DNA of 14,034 nucleotides from CAVSWN01 sp046728115 (GTDB lineage: Bacteria > Acidobacteriota > Vicinamibacteria > Vicinamibacterales > CAVVIG01): NCBI GenBank assembly GCA_046728115.1, contig JBKPDW010000363.1, positions 1 through 14,034 on the forward strand, in the 5' to 3' direction. A model generated the notes under the pieces. The model saw nothing but the letters and a program-made list of their open reading frames with translations, did no database searches and was not told the DNA's origin. Shown here piece by piece: positions 1 to 6,044 of the stretch (position 1 is the first letter of the stretch; each line of letters begins with the position of its first letter). Made by a program: the position numbers and the translations under genes.

Positions 1-439
1 CGTGCCGGGCGACCAGGCGCACCGATTCGTCATCCATGACCGAGACACGATCTACTCCGCGGGTGTCGATCGGACGCTCGCGGCGATGGGCCTGACCGTG
101 CTCAAGACGCCGGTTCGCGCTCCGCAAGCGAACGCGTTCTGTGAGCGACTGATCGGAACAATCCGTCGGGAATGCCTGGATTTCTTCATTCTGCTCAATG
201 AGCGGCATGTCCGCCACGTCTTGCAGCGGTGGGTCGCTCATTACAACCGCGGCCGGCCGCACGCGAGTCTGGGACCAGGCATTCCTGAACTTCCTCGAGT
301 CGACAACGCGATCGGCCATGCGAGCGGCCATCGGCTTCCGGATGGCTATCGAGTCGCCGCATCACCGATCCTGGGTGGGCTACATCACGAATATCGTCTT
401 GAGCCAAAGGCGGCGTGAACAGAATATTTGCGGAGGACA
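1..439 (+). mobile_element. 3' part of an rve-type insertion sequence, copy 1
   Basis: This is the right-hand part of an insertion sequence whose left part lies outside the window. The right boundary is placed at 439 because the sequence from 131 to 439 recurs without gaps at 4670-4978 and the two copies diverge immediately afterwards. The shared end reads GCGGAGGACA. Its final CA fits the TG...CA termini common in IS3-like elements, although the left end is not visible to confirm the inverted repeat. The only gene seen is the integrase-type transposase ending at 418. Confidence 0.8.
2..418 (+). CDS. IS3/IS481-like transposase, integrase core (C-terminal part)
   Basis: This is the C-terminal part of a DDE transposase with an integrase core (rve) domain, the enzyme that cuts and rejoins DNA ends during transposition. 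The reading frame is open to the left window edge, so the codon at position 2 is probably internal and the N-terminal HTH region and first catalytic Asp are missing. Visible motifs are the second Asp in IHDRD (about residues 11-15) and the catalytic Glu in NAFCERLIGTIRREC (E48). The typical tail WVAHYNRGRPHASLGPG follows, and the frame ends with a TGA 21 bp before the inferred end of the element. A near-identical 5'-truncated copy lies at 4670-4957. The exact IS family cannot be fixed without the N-terminus. Confidence 0.85.
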   Translation: MPGDQAHRFVIHDRDTIYSAGVDRTLAAMGLTVLKTPVRAPQANAFCERLIGTIRRECLDFFILLNERHVRHVLQRWVAHYNRGRPHASLGPGIPELPRVDNAIGHASGHRLPDGYRVAASPILGGLHHEYRLEPKAA

Positions 440-518
440 ACCCTTCCGAGCGTTCGGCATCTCGACGTCGGCGCACAACTGAACCTATCCTGTCGTCAAC
501 CGCATCGAGGAGTCCGAC

Positions 519-1427
519 ATGGAGAAACCGCGACCCACACCTGATGTTCGATTCGTGTTCCATCCCGAGGCTGACACCTCGTACCGGCACTTCGAGGGTC
601 ACGAGTTGGCGCCATTTGCGGCGGGTGTCACGGCGGTGACTCGTGCGAACGCGTGGTGGCTGGCCGAGTCGGCGCTCCTGACCTATTGGGATCCAGCCGT
701 GGCGATCGGCCGGTTTGCAGGCGCGGGGCTGGCAGCGACGTTTGTGGAGCAAGCGGACACGCAGGCGTATGTGGCGGCGAGCCTGGACGCTGTCCTCGTC
801 TGCTTTCGTGGCACACAGCCGGGCCGCCTCGGTGACATCGTCGATGACATCGTGATTCCGCTGGTGCCGTGGACGCATGACGCTCACGGCTTCGTCCATC
901 TCGGGTTCAGCAACGCACTGGAGCGCGTGTGGTCGAAGCTCGTCGCGGTCGTCGAACCGCTCGCGAAAACGCGCAGCGTGTGGTTTGGCGGCCACAGCCT
1001 GGGCGCGGCCCTCGCGACGCTGGCTGCGGATCGCTACGAGAAGACGGCGGGCGTCTGCACGCTGGGGTCGCCGCGCGTCGGCGACCCGATCTTCGCCGCG
1101 CATTTCAACACGAAATTTGGCGAGCGGTCGCTACGGTACGTCAATGACACTGACATCGTCACGCACGTTCCGCCTCCATTGCCGCTGCCGTACGAACACG
1201 TGAAAAGCCTGCGCCACATTAACGCTGACGGACACGTCACGACGCAGACACCGTCTTCGGAACATTTCCTTCCGCAGGTGTTCGGCAGCACGAAGCATTT
1301 GCGGGAAGTATGCGACGGGCTGCAATCTGGTGCGCTCACCATCGCGCCGGACTTTCTCCTCGATCACATGCCGCGCGCGTATACCGTTGACATCTGGAAC
1401 GACTTTGATGCGCGTGGTCCGCTGTGA
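519..1427 (+). CDS. class 3 lipase family protein (alpha/beta hydrolase)
   Basis: A 302-residue protein of the lipase class 3 family, serine esterases that hydrolyse acylglycerol or other ester bonds. The nucleophile elbow GHSLG lies at residues 158-162 (Ser160), after an FRGT strand-turn near 96-99 that usually helps form the oxyanion hole. TLGSPRVGDP at 181-190 and NDTDIVTHVPP around 209-219 fit the region carrying the catalytic Asp (probably D212). LDHMPRAY at 281-288 fits the C-terminal catalytic His (H283). The start is supported by a GAGGAG ribosome site 6 nt upstream. No signal peptide or membrane segment is visible, so it is probably cytoplasmic. It stands alone between an insertion sequence ending at 439 and non-coding DNA, and no clear promoter is visible. 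The natural substrate is unknown. Confidence 0.9.
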   Translation: MEKPRPTPDVRFVFHPEADTSYRHFEGHELAPFAAGVTAVTRANAWWLAESALLTYWDPAVAIGRFAGAGLAATFVEQADTQAYVAASLDAVLVCFRGTQPGRLGDIVDDIVIPLVPWTHDAHGFVHLGFSNALERVWSKLVAVVEPLAKTRSVWFGGHSLGAALATLAADRYEKTAGVCTLGSPRVGDPIFAAHFNTKFGERSLRYVNDTDIVTHVPPPLPLPYEHVKSLRHINADGHVTTQTPSSEHFLPQVFGSTKHLREVCDGLQSGALTIAPDFLLDHMPRAYTVDIWNDFDARGPL

Positions 1428-1647
1428 ATCGCGTCTGCCTGCGACGACCGGGTGGGGGCAGGATTTCGCGATCGTTAGCGCGAACAGGAGCACGACGCCT
1501 CCCAGGATGTGCGAAAAGCGCCGCTATTTTACGCAGTTGGAATAAACACCCCACAGGCCAAGATCGAGTTTTCAAGAACCACTGTGATCCGCAAAAAGTC
1601 AATCCCGGAAGATCTTGTGGCAAGTTTGGTCCGTTGCTCAAGCGATC
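1428..1647. other. intergenic stretch with no recognised gene
   Basis: Between the lipase stop and the palindromic segment I found no frame with a plausible start, ribosome site and protein-like composition. A leftward frame runs across 1806-1336, but it overlaps the lipase 3' end and the start of the IS6 element and shows no domain. Confidence 0.5.
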
Positions 1648-1734
1648 GACGGCTTGATTTAGTCGGCAAAATGCCATAAAATGCCAGGCAACTTGCCGGA
1701 AGGCCTTGGAGGTCGCTTGACTAAATCCGCCGTC
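1648..1734. repeat. 87-bp imperfect palindrome with nested hairpin
   Basis: The outer arms GACGGCTTGATTTAGTC (1648-1664) and GACTAAATCCGCCGTC (1719-1734) are reverse complements apart from a one-base bulge and one mismatch. Nested inside are CGGCAA (1664-1669) with TTGCCG (1693-1698), and TGCC (1672-1675) with GGCA (1687-1690). The inner loop carries AAAATGCCA twice with a 10-bp period (1668-1676 and 1678-1686). No U-tract follows, so it does not look like a simple terminator. It could be a small non-autonomous element or the joined ends of a deleted element. Confidence 0.6.
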
Positions 1735-1765
1735 GCTGAGGCACGCGCCGTTCAACAGCCGAGCT

Positions 1766-1787
1766 GGCATTGTCAAGACGTTTGCGG
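1766..1787 (+). repeat. IS6 left terminal inverted repeat
   Basis: This 22-bp sequence matches the reverse complement of 2595-2616 at 18 of 22 positions. The shared pattern is GGC, one variable base, TTGTCAAG, two variable bases, GTT, one variable base, GCGG. Confidence 0.8.
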
Positions 1788-1804
1788 TCTGTTCTGATGG
1801 CGCC

Positions 1805-2534
1805 ATGTCCCAACCGTCGACCCGACCAGCCCTCTACAAAGGCTATCGCTTCCCGCCGGAGATCATCAGTCATTGCGTGTGGCTCTACTACCGCTTCGGC
1901 GTCAGTCTACGTGACGTCTCCGAGCTGATGCTGGCTCGCGGGATTGAGGTTTCGCACGAAGCTATCCGCCTCTGGACGCTGCGGTTCGGCATGGAGTACG
2001 CCCGGCGAATTGCGGCGCATGCGGGGCGCCTGCTCGAACCTCTGGCACCTCGACGAACTCTGCCTGATGATCAATGGGGAGCGCGGCTGGCTGTGGCGGG
2101 CCGTCGATGATGCGGGCGAGGTCCTCGACGTCTTCGTTCAGCGCTCTCGGAACGCACGCGCCGCGAAGCGCTTCTTTCGCAAGCTCATGAAGGGACTGCG
2201 GATAGTGCCGCGCGCGATTGTGACCGATCGGTTGGCGAGCTACGCCGCGGCGAAGGCCGTCGTGATGCCGACAGTCGGCCATATTCGCGGCGGGCGCCAG
2301 AACAACCGCGCTGAAAACTCGCACCAACCCATCCGTCAACGCGAGCGCGGTCTGCAACGCTTCAAGAGCCTGCGGCACGCGGCGCGGTTCTGTTCCGTGT
2401 TCAGTATCGTCTGCAACCAGTTTCGGCCGGGCCGCCATGCGCTCTCGGCCCGCAACTATCGCACGGTGATGCGCCGGCGCTGGCGGGAGTGGGACGTCGT
2501 CTCGGAAGCGAGGGCATTCGCTCTGGCAGCGTGA
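1805..2534 (+). pseudogene. IS6-family DDE transposase, frameshifted
   Basis: Together the two frames encode an almost complete IS6-type transposase. The first frame (from ATG 1805) gives the N-terminal region YRFPPEIISHCVWLYYRFG with the HTH-like stretch LRDVSELMLARGIEVSHEAIRLW. The second frame gives the catalytic core: WHLDE (first Asp), VTDRLASY (second Asp) and NNRAENSHQPIRQRE (Glu), then the usual tail LQRFKSLRHAARFCSVFSIV. The switch is needed between about 2010 and 2040 and equals one extra base, so a single-nucleotide insertion is the simplest explanation. No slippery run is present there, so programmed frameshifting is unlikely. The copy is probably inactive unless a transposase acts in trans. 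Confidence 0.85.
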
Positions 2535-2594
2535 AGTCTTGACCACGCGTCCGTCCATGCTGGTGACGGCTCCACGCTCGAGTCTTCTCCGATG

Positions 2595-2616
2595 CCGCGA
2601 ACAACTTGACAACGCC
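2595..2616 (-). repeat. IS6 right terminal inverted repeat
   Basis: Partner of the repeat at 1766-1787. On the minus strand it begins GGCGTTGTCAAG at 2616. Position 2617 is the first base of the interrupted recombinase gene. Confidence 0.8.
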
Positions 2617-3412
2617 CAAAAAAGAACGCCCCCGCATAGCGGGGATTATGGAGGACCCAGAGCGCCCGCGAGTGCTCCAACCGCCCCCACAACGTCTCGC
2701 CTTGGTGCGGGCCGTACCGCGCTCGGCGAGGGAATGACAGCTGCTGCGTGCGAAACGCTTTCACGGTCGCGGTCGCCGATCCCGTGCGGCGAAACGTTTG
2801 GAAGAAGGCGCGGAGCGTCTCCTGGACCTGCCGGTCCGGATCCAGACCGACCCGACCGGCGGCGTCATACACGAAGCCCACGGGCAAGGGGATTTCGAGT
2901 TCGCCCCGACGCGCCTTGTTCACGATGCCACCGCGCAGCCGCGCCCGCAGTACATGCAACTCGGCTTCGGACATCGTGCCCTTCAGCCCGAGCAACAACC
3001 GATCGTTGAAATGCGCGGGATCGTAGAGCCCGTCCTCATCTAAGATCAGCGTCTCGGTCAGCGCGCAGATTTCGAGGAGCCGATGCCAGTCCATCGAGTT
3101 GCGCGCCAAGCGTGACACCTCCAATCCCATCACCAGCCCTGCGCGACCGAGTCCGACATCGCGGACCAGCTGCTGAAACCCTTCGCGGTCGGCGGCCGAC
3201 GCCCCTGACTGGCCGAGGTCTCGGTCGATGACGACGACCTGCTCGATCGGCCAGCCCAGTTCCACCGCGCGTTGGCGGAGCGCGTATTGGCGCTGGGTAC
3301 TCTCGGTGTTTTCCACGACTTGGCGCAATGTGGACTGTCGCACATAGAGATAGGCCTGGCGGCGCAAGTGGCGTGGCGTAATCTTCTGCGATCGGTCTCC
3401 CGTTAGATCCAT
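2617..3412 (-). pseudogene. large serine recombinase, C-terminus cut off by IS6 element
   Basis: This is the N-terminal 265 residues or so of a serine-recombinase family protein, a site-specific integrase/resolvase of a mobile element. Counting from ATG 3412, which follows a GGAGG ribosome site, the catalytic Ser is in AYLYVRQST (S27). DLGQSGASAADREGF (65-79), EVSRLARN (98-105) and LKGTMSEAELHVLRARL (143-159) complete the resolvase domain. The start of the recombinase domain follows, up to LHNPRYAGAFFFG, where the IS6 right repeat begins. The frame then runs on for about 53 unrelated residues antisense to the IS and stops at 2456. Such recombinases are usually far longer, so the DNA-binding C-terminus is lost and the protein is probably inactive. 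The gene is in frame with the upstream small ORF. Confidence 0.85.
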
Positions 3413-3709
3413 GCGGCCTCCGGGTGTGAGAGCCGCCATCTGTGTCCAGAGCTGCGCGAGCTCCGTGTGGATGAAGGAAGGAATCCCGAGTGGTGGAGCC
3501 GAGGGCGCCATCGGATCGGCGGGACGTGGACACCGCGCCCACGCGTGGAGCCAGGCCGCCACGCCTTGGCGCAGCAGGATCGCTAGTCCGAGGCTCGGCC
3601 CGTCATCGGGACCACGCTGCCCGAGCGCCAGCCGCCGCAACGCTTCGTAACTCGCCACCAGCGTCGCGGTCGTTGCTTCTCCGGAGGCGACGTCGGGCGG
3701 CTCGCTCAA
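3413..3709 (-). CDS. small accessory ORF of the recombinase element
   Basis: About 99 codons lie between the HTH gene and the recombinase and open with TTG at 3709, whose bases overlap the HTH stop codon as TTGA. The product (ATLVASYEALRRLALGQRG near its start, then HTELAQLWTQMAALTPGGR) is probably soluble and helical, with no motif I can name. No stop codon separates it from the recombinase: the frame runs straight into ATG 3412. It is therefore either a separate gene whose stop was lost, an N-terminal extension of the recombinase, or the downstream product of a frameshift from the HTH gene at the A8 tract at 3715-3722. The weak start codon and the lack of a ribosome site fit coupling to the upstream gene. 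Confidence 0.5.
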
Positions 3710-4173
3710 CGGTGTTTTTTTTCCGCGCGTCGCAAGGCCCGCTCGAGGCTCCGTGGGTGCACGTCGAGCCCGAAGTGGGCGTGAATCCGCGGCAGCAACG
3801 CCCGGACGCTGAGCGCCGGGTCCTCCGTCCGCAGCGTCGCCACAAAGGTCATCACCGCGTCGTCGAGCTTGTGCGCACCGTTCGGCCCGCGTTTCCGCGG
3901 CACCAGGCCGGCGATCCCCCGTTGCTTGAAGGCGGTCTGCGTCTGATAGAACGTCGGGCGCGAGACTCCAAAGGCATCGGCCGTGCGCGCCACAGGGGCG
4001 CCCTCGACGTCGACCTGACGGAGCATTTCGTACTTCACCTGCACGAGATCCCGCGGATCGAAAAAGTCGTGCGAGGCGAACAGCGGGGCCTGGACGGCGT
4101 GGGGGCGAGGATGCAGCGTGCCGTGGGCGCGCAAGGCGTCGGCTTTGGCATCGCGTCGGGGTGATCGAGGCAT
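3706..4173 (-). CDS. helix-turn-helix protein of the recombinase element
   Basis: A 155-residue DNA-binding protein with a homeodomain-like helix-turn-helix of the kind found in IS630-type transposases and resolvases. The helices lie around residues 44-92 (VKYEMLRQVDVEG, then ARTADAFGVSRPTFYQTQTA, then KQRGIAGLVPRKRGPNG), followed by a second helical segment at 103-153. No DDE catalytic core follows, so it is a stand-alone DNA-binding subunit, probably helping the recombinase or regulating the element. A promoter-like sequence ends 10 nt before ATG 4173 and no ribosome site is visible, so translation may be leaderless. The last codons run through eight A residues before TGA, and the stop overlaps the next start as TTGA. 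Confidence 0.75.
   Translation of the reverse strand: MPRSPRRDAKADALRAHGTLHPRPHAVQAPLFASHDFFDPRDLVQVKYEMLRQVDVEGAPVARTADAFGVSRPTFYQTQTAFKQRGIAGLVPRKRGPNGAHKLDDAVMTFVATLRTEDPALSVRALLPRIHAHFGLDVHPRSLERALRRAEKKHR
3715..3722 (-). promoter_or_regulatory. A8 slippery tract, possible -1 frameshift site
   Basis: On the minus strand the end of the HTH gene reads GCG GAA AAA AAA CAC CGT TGA. This places a canonical -1 heptamer A_AAA_AAA in the zero frame, six nucleotides before the stop codon. A -1 slip would continue into the open frame holding the small ORF and the recombinase. Whether frameshifting occurs cannot be told from sequence. Confidence 0.4.
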
Positions 4174-4183
4174 CGTAAGTATA

Positions 4184-4213
4184 ATTATGCCGCATATCGT
4201 GGGGAGCCGTCAA
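4184..4213 (-). promoter_or_regulatory. sigma70-like promoter for the HTH gene
   Basis: Read on the minus strand, TTGACG (4213-4208) is followed by an 18-bp spacer and CATAAT (4189-4184). The HTH ATG begins 10 nt after the -10 box, implying a transcript with little or no leader. The AT-rich patch stands out from the GC-rich surroundings. Confidence 0.5.
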
Positions 4214-4304
4214 GCCATTCGCCGGCACCCGCCCTCGCCAGTCCCTCTTTATACGCTTTTCTTCACGCTCCAGGCGACAAGCGCTCGACCTGACCCCCGA
4301 GACA

Positions 4305-4350
4305 CAGCGGCGTAATTCCTCTAACACATACGGCGTCATTTCCTTAACAC
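4305..4350. repeat. tandem pair of 23-bp imperfect repeats
   Basis: Two adjacent 23-bp units (4305-4327 and 4328-4350) match at 16 of 23 positions, sharing CGGCGT near one end and TAACAC at the other. The second unit contains the stop codon of the DUF5372-like gene. The site lies in the gap between this gene and the HTH gene, so it may be a binding site for the HTH protein or the recombinase. Confidence 0.55.
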
Positions 4351-4700
4351 TCCCGATCGGCTTGGTCGCCCGAGGGCTGGACCTCCAGACCCGTCAGGAG
4401 ATCGGCGAGCCGACAGAGGTCGTCGTAGCGGAAATGGGCTCGGCCCGCGCCGAGCACCACCGTCGGATTGTCAGGCGCGACATCGGTCCACTGGCGCGGA
4501 AGTCGGGCGAGTTGTCCCGAATCGTCGTGGAAGTAGACGCTTTCCTCGCCCCACGTCTGCCGGCAATCGACTAACTGAAACGTCCGGCCACGCAGTGGAT
4601 GAAAGGGATGGGTAACCCGGAAGGTTTGTGTCTCACTGCCTGTAGGCGGTGCAATCGACAGCTCACGCCAACGCGTTCTGTGAGCGACTGGTCGGAACAA
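4344..4700 (-). CDS. DUF5372-like protein with N-terminus replaced by IS sequence
   Basis: A 118-codon frame whose residues from about 26 on (FRVTHPFHPLRGRTFQLVDC, then QTWGEESVYFHDDSGQLARLPRQWTD, then AGRAHFRYDDLCRLADLL) match my memory of the DUF5372 family. These are small proteins of unknown function often found beside serine recombinases and HTH genes of the type seen here. The first 10 or so codons (4700-4670) are antisense to the truncated insertion-sequence copy. The native sequence begins at 4669 and has no ATG or GTG in frame before the conserved region. The natural N-terminus is thus lost or shortened, and the present ATG is borrowed from the IS. It may be expressed as a chimera or be a remnant. 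It heads the leftward recombinase-element gene set. Confidence 0.6.
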   Translation of the reverse strand: MFRPVAHRTRWRELSIAPPTGSETQTFRVTHPFHPLRGRTFQLVDCRQTWGEESVYFHDDSGQLARLPRQWTDVAPDNPTVVLGAGRAHFRYDDLCRLADLLTGLEVQPSGDQADREC

Positions 4701-4978
4701 TCCGTCGAGAATGCCTGAATTTCTTCATTCTGCTCAATGAGCGGCATCTCCGACACGTCCTGCAGCGGTGGGTCGCTCATTACAACCGCGGCCGGCCGCA
4801 CGCGAGTCTGGGACCAGGCATTCCTGAACTTCCTCGAGTCGACAACGCGATCGGCCATGCGAGCGGCCATCGGCTTCCCGACGGCTATCGGGTCGGTGCA
4901 TCGCCGATTCTGGGCGGGCTACATCACGAATATCGTCTTGAGCCAAAGGCGGCGTGAACAGAATATTTGCGGAGGACA
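4670..4978 (+). mobile_element. 5'-truncated copy 2 of the rve insertion sequence
   Basis: This is an ungapped copy of 131-439 with 14 differences in 309 bp and the same right end. It holds only the final third of the transposase: NAFCERLVGTIRREC with the catalytic Glu, through to the TGA at 4955-4957. The two Asp residues and all upstream sequence are missing, so it cannot encode an active enzyme. The left junction is with the DUF5372-like gene. Its direct orientation relative to copy 1 makes the intervening DNA prone to deletion by homologous recombination. Confidence 0.9.
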
Positions 4979-4995
4979 CAGTGACGCTTGCGCGC

Positions 4996-5012
4996 ATATC
5001 GGTGCACGATAT
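4996..5012. repeat. 17-bp palindrome ATATCG-N5-CGATAT
   Basis: Perfect 6-bp arms flank GTGCA, 17 bp beyond the right end of the truncated IS. It is in the untranslated stretch downstream of higA, and no function is evident. Confidence 0.35.
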
Positions 5013-5105
5013 CAGCCGAGACCGGTAAGCTCAATCGGTACAAGATGTACGGAATTTTCGGTAGGGACACCGTACAGGGACAATTCGGGCTGCGATATTC
5101 TCAAA

Positions 5106-5408
5106 TCAGGCGGGAACTTCTTCGACGTGCTTGAGCGACGGCAGCTTCTTGATCGCCTTTCCGCTCTTTTCTTCGGCCAACCGAATCTCGTAGAGGCTCT
5201 GAAGATTCAGCCAAAACTGTGGCGTCGTCCCGAAAAAGTGCGCCAAGCGCAACGCCGTGTCTCCCGAAATCGCACGCTGACCGTTGAGAATCGCAGTGAC
5301 GCGATTCGTCGGAACCTTCAGCCGACGGGCGAGCTCCGCGGCGCTCATGTCGAGGGTCTCAAGCTCGTCGGCCAGGTGCTCTCCGGGATGAATAGCCCTC
5401 GGTGCCAT
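5106..5408 (-). CDS. higA: HigA-type antitoxin, XRE-family HTH
   Basis: A 100-residue antitoxin that neutralises HigB and, in known systems, represses its own operon. The XRE-type helix-turn-helix spans about residues 12-66 (MSAAELARRLKVPTNRVTAI, then ISGDTALRLAHFFGTTPQFW). HPGEHLADELE at 7-17 and WLNLQSLYEIRLAEE at 66-80 are typical of the HigA/VapI group. ATG 5408 is chosen over the longer open frame because it starts where the family starts. It lies 10 bp after the higB stop, with GAGGAT inside the end of higB as ribosome site. The order toxin then antitoxin is the usual higBA arrangement. It is full length with no sign of damage. Confidence 0.9.
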   Translation of the reverse strand: MAPRAIHPGEHLADELETLDMSAAELARRLKVPTNRVTAILNGQRAISGDTALRLAHFFGTTPQFWLNLQSLYEIRLAEEKSGKAIKKLPSLKHVEEVPA

Positions 5409-5418
5409 GTTGTGATCC

Positions 5419-5703
5419 TCAGTGATAATCGACAATCTCGACGTTTGACGGGCCAGGCGATCCGTCCGGCCACTCAAAGCAGATGCGCCACTGATCATTC
5501 ACGCGGATGCTGTACTGCCCCTTGCGATCGCCCTTTAACGCCTCGAATCGGTTGCCGGGCAATGCCGCCAGGTCCTGAAGGACGTGGGCGGCTTCGACCC
5601 GATCGAGCTTGAGCCGGGCCGGCCGCTCGATTCCTGATAGCGCCTTAACACGTTTACCCGCCGCAAAGTCAGCCGTTCGCTTATCGCGGTAGCTGACAAT
5701 CAT
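5419..5703 (-). CDS. higB: HigB-type toxin, RelE/ParE superfamily
   Basis: A 94-residue toxin of the RelE/ParE superfamily. HigB enzymes bind the ribosome and cleave mRNA during translation. The family pattern is complete: KRTADFAAGKR near the start, ARLKLDRVEAAHVLQDLAAL in the middle helices, then FEALKGDRKGQYSIRVND, QWRICFEW and the C-terminal VEIVDYH. The length equals that of known HigB proteins. The first gene of a two-gene leftward operon, it sits directly behind a promoter-like sequence overlapped by an inverted repeat. No ribosome site is visible, so translation may be leaderless. The pair lies between two transposase remnants. Confidence 0.9.
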   Translation of the reverse strand: MIVSYRDKRTADFAAGKRVKALSGIERPARLKLDRVEAAHVLQDLAALPGNRFEALKGDRKGQYSIRVNDQWRICFEWPDGSPGPSNVEIVDYH

Positions 5704-5710
5704 CCGTTCA

Positions 5711-5749
5711 CATTATGCCATGAAGTTACGCGTTACGTCACGCATAATG
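5711..5749 (-). promoter_or_regulatory. higBA promoter and operator-like inverted repeat
   Basis: CATTATGC (5711-5718) and GCATAATG (5742-5749) form a perfect 8-bp inverted repeat with a 23-bp centre. On the minus strand GTGACG (5741-5736) and CATAAT (5717-5712) are spaced 18 bp and could be -35 and -10 boxes 8 nt before the higB ATG. A repeat overlapping the promoter fits autorepression by HigA, as known in other higBA operons. Confidence 0.45.
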
Positions 5750-6044
5750 ATCGGAGCCCCGAGGTTCCGACACAGGACGTTGGGTCACAGCACAACCCCA
5801 ATCGGGTCGATGCCCAGATCGCTCTGCTCGTACTGTCCATTAATCGATCTGAGGTCAGGGCTGCGGAAATCGCGTCAGGAATCGCTCTGAGCCATTCCGG
5901 TCAGGCAAGGTTGTACCCGTCGGTTCACGCTTTGCAGGCTGACTCAACTTGTGTGAAACGACGTCCGACCGAGCCGGCGTCGGCGTAGAGCCGGGTAGGG
6001 AACGCGGACTGACCAGGCGTTTTCGGTCGCGTCGTTGGCGGCTC
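5750..6044. other. intergenic stretch with no recognised gene
   Basis: About 295 bp between the higBA promoter and the 3' end of the transposase pseudogene. I see no convincing reading frame, RNA or repeat. Part of it is probably the terminal sequence of the adjacent insertion sequence, but I could not pair inverted repeats across it. Confidence 0.4.

Larger units (their letters stand above)
1766..2616 (+). mobile_element. IS6-family insertion sequence, 851 bp
   Basis: The boundaries are set by 22-bp terminal inverted repeats. The left end reads GGCATTGTCAAGACGTTTGC and onward (1766-1787). The right end, read on the minus strand, is GGCGTTGTCAAGTTGTTCGC and onward (2616-2595). The GGC start, the total length and a single transposase filling the interior all fit the IS6/IS26 family. 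The 8 bp flanking each end (GCCGAGCT on the left, CAAAAAAG on the right) do not match, so there is no target-site duplication. The right end falls inside the serine-recombinase gene and cuts it. Confidence 0.85.

Noticed and set aside
195..1103. Long leftward open frame across the IS and lipase
   Set aside because: It is antisense to two well-supported genes, Arg-rich in the way GC-rich shadow frames are, and shows no domain or ribosome site.
1336..1806. Leftward 156-codon open frame
   Set aside because: It crosses the lipase 3' end, the palindrome and the IS6 left end, three unrelated segments, so it cannot be a conserved gene.
3490..4164. Rightward 224-codon open frame
   Set aside because: It lies wholly antisense to the HTH gene and small ORF of the recombinase element and has an Arg/Ala-rich shadow composition.
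3710..4339. Upstream half of the 627-codon leftward frame that ends in the recombinase
   Set aside because: This part overlaps the HTH gene in another frame and has shadow-like composition. The recombinase similarity starts only near 3412, so the long frame is not taken as one gene.
5018..5100. tRNA-like D-arm sequence (GTAAGCTCAATCGGTA)
   Set aside because: No anticodon arm, TTC-containing T-arm or pairing acceptor stem follows at the right spacing.
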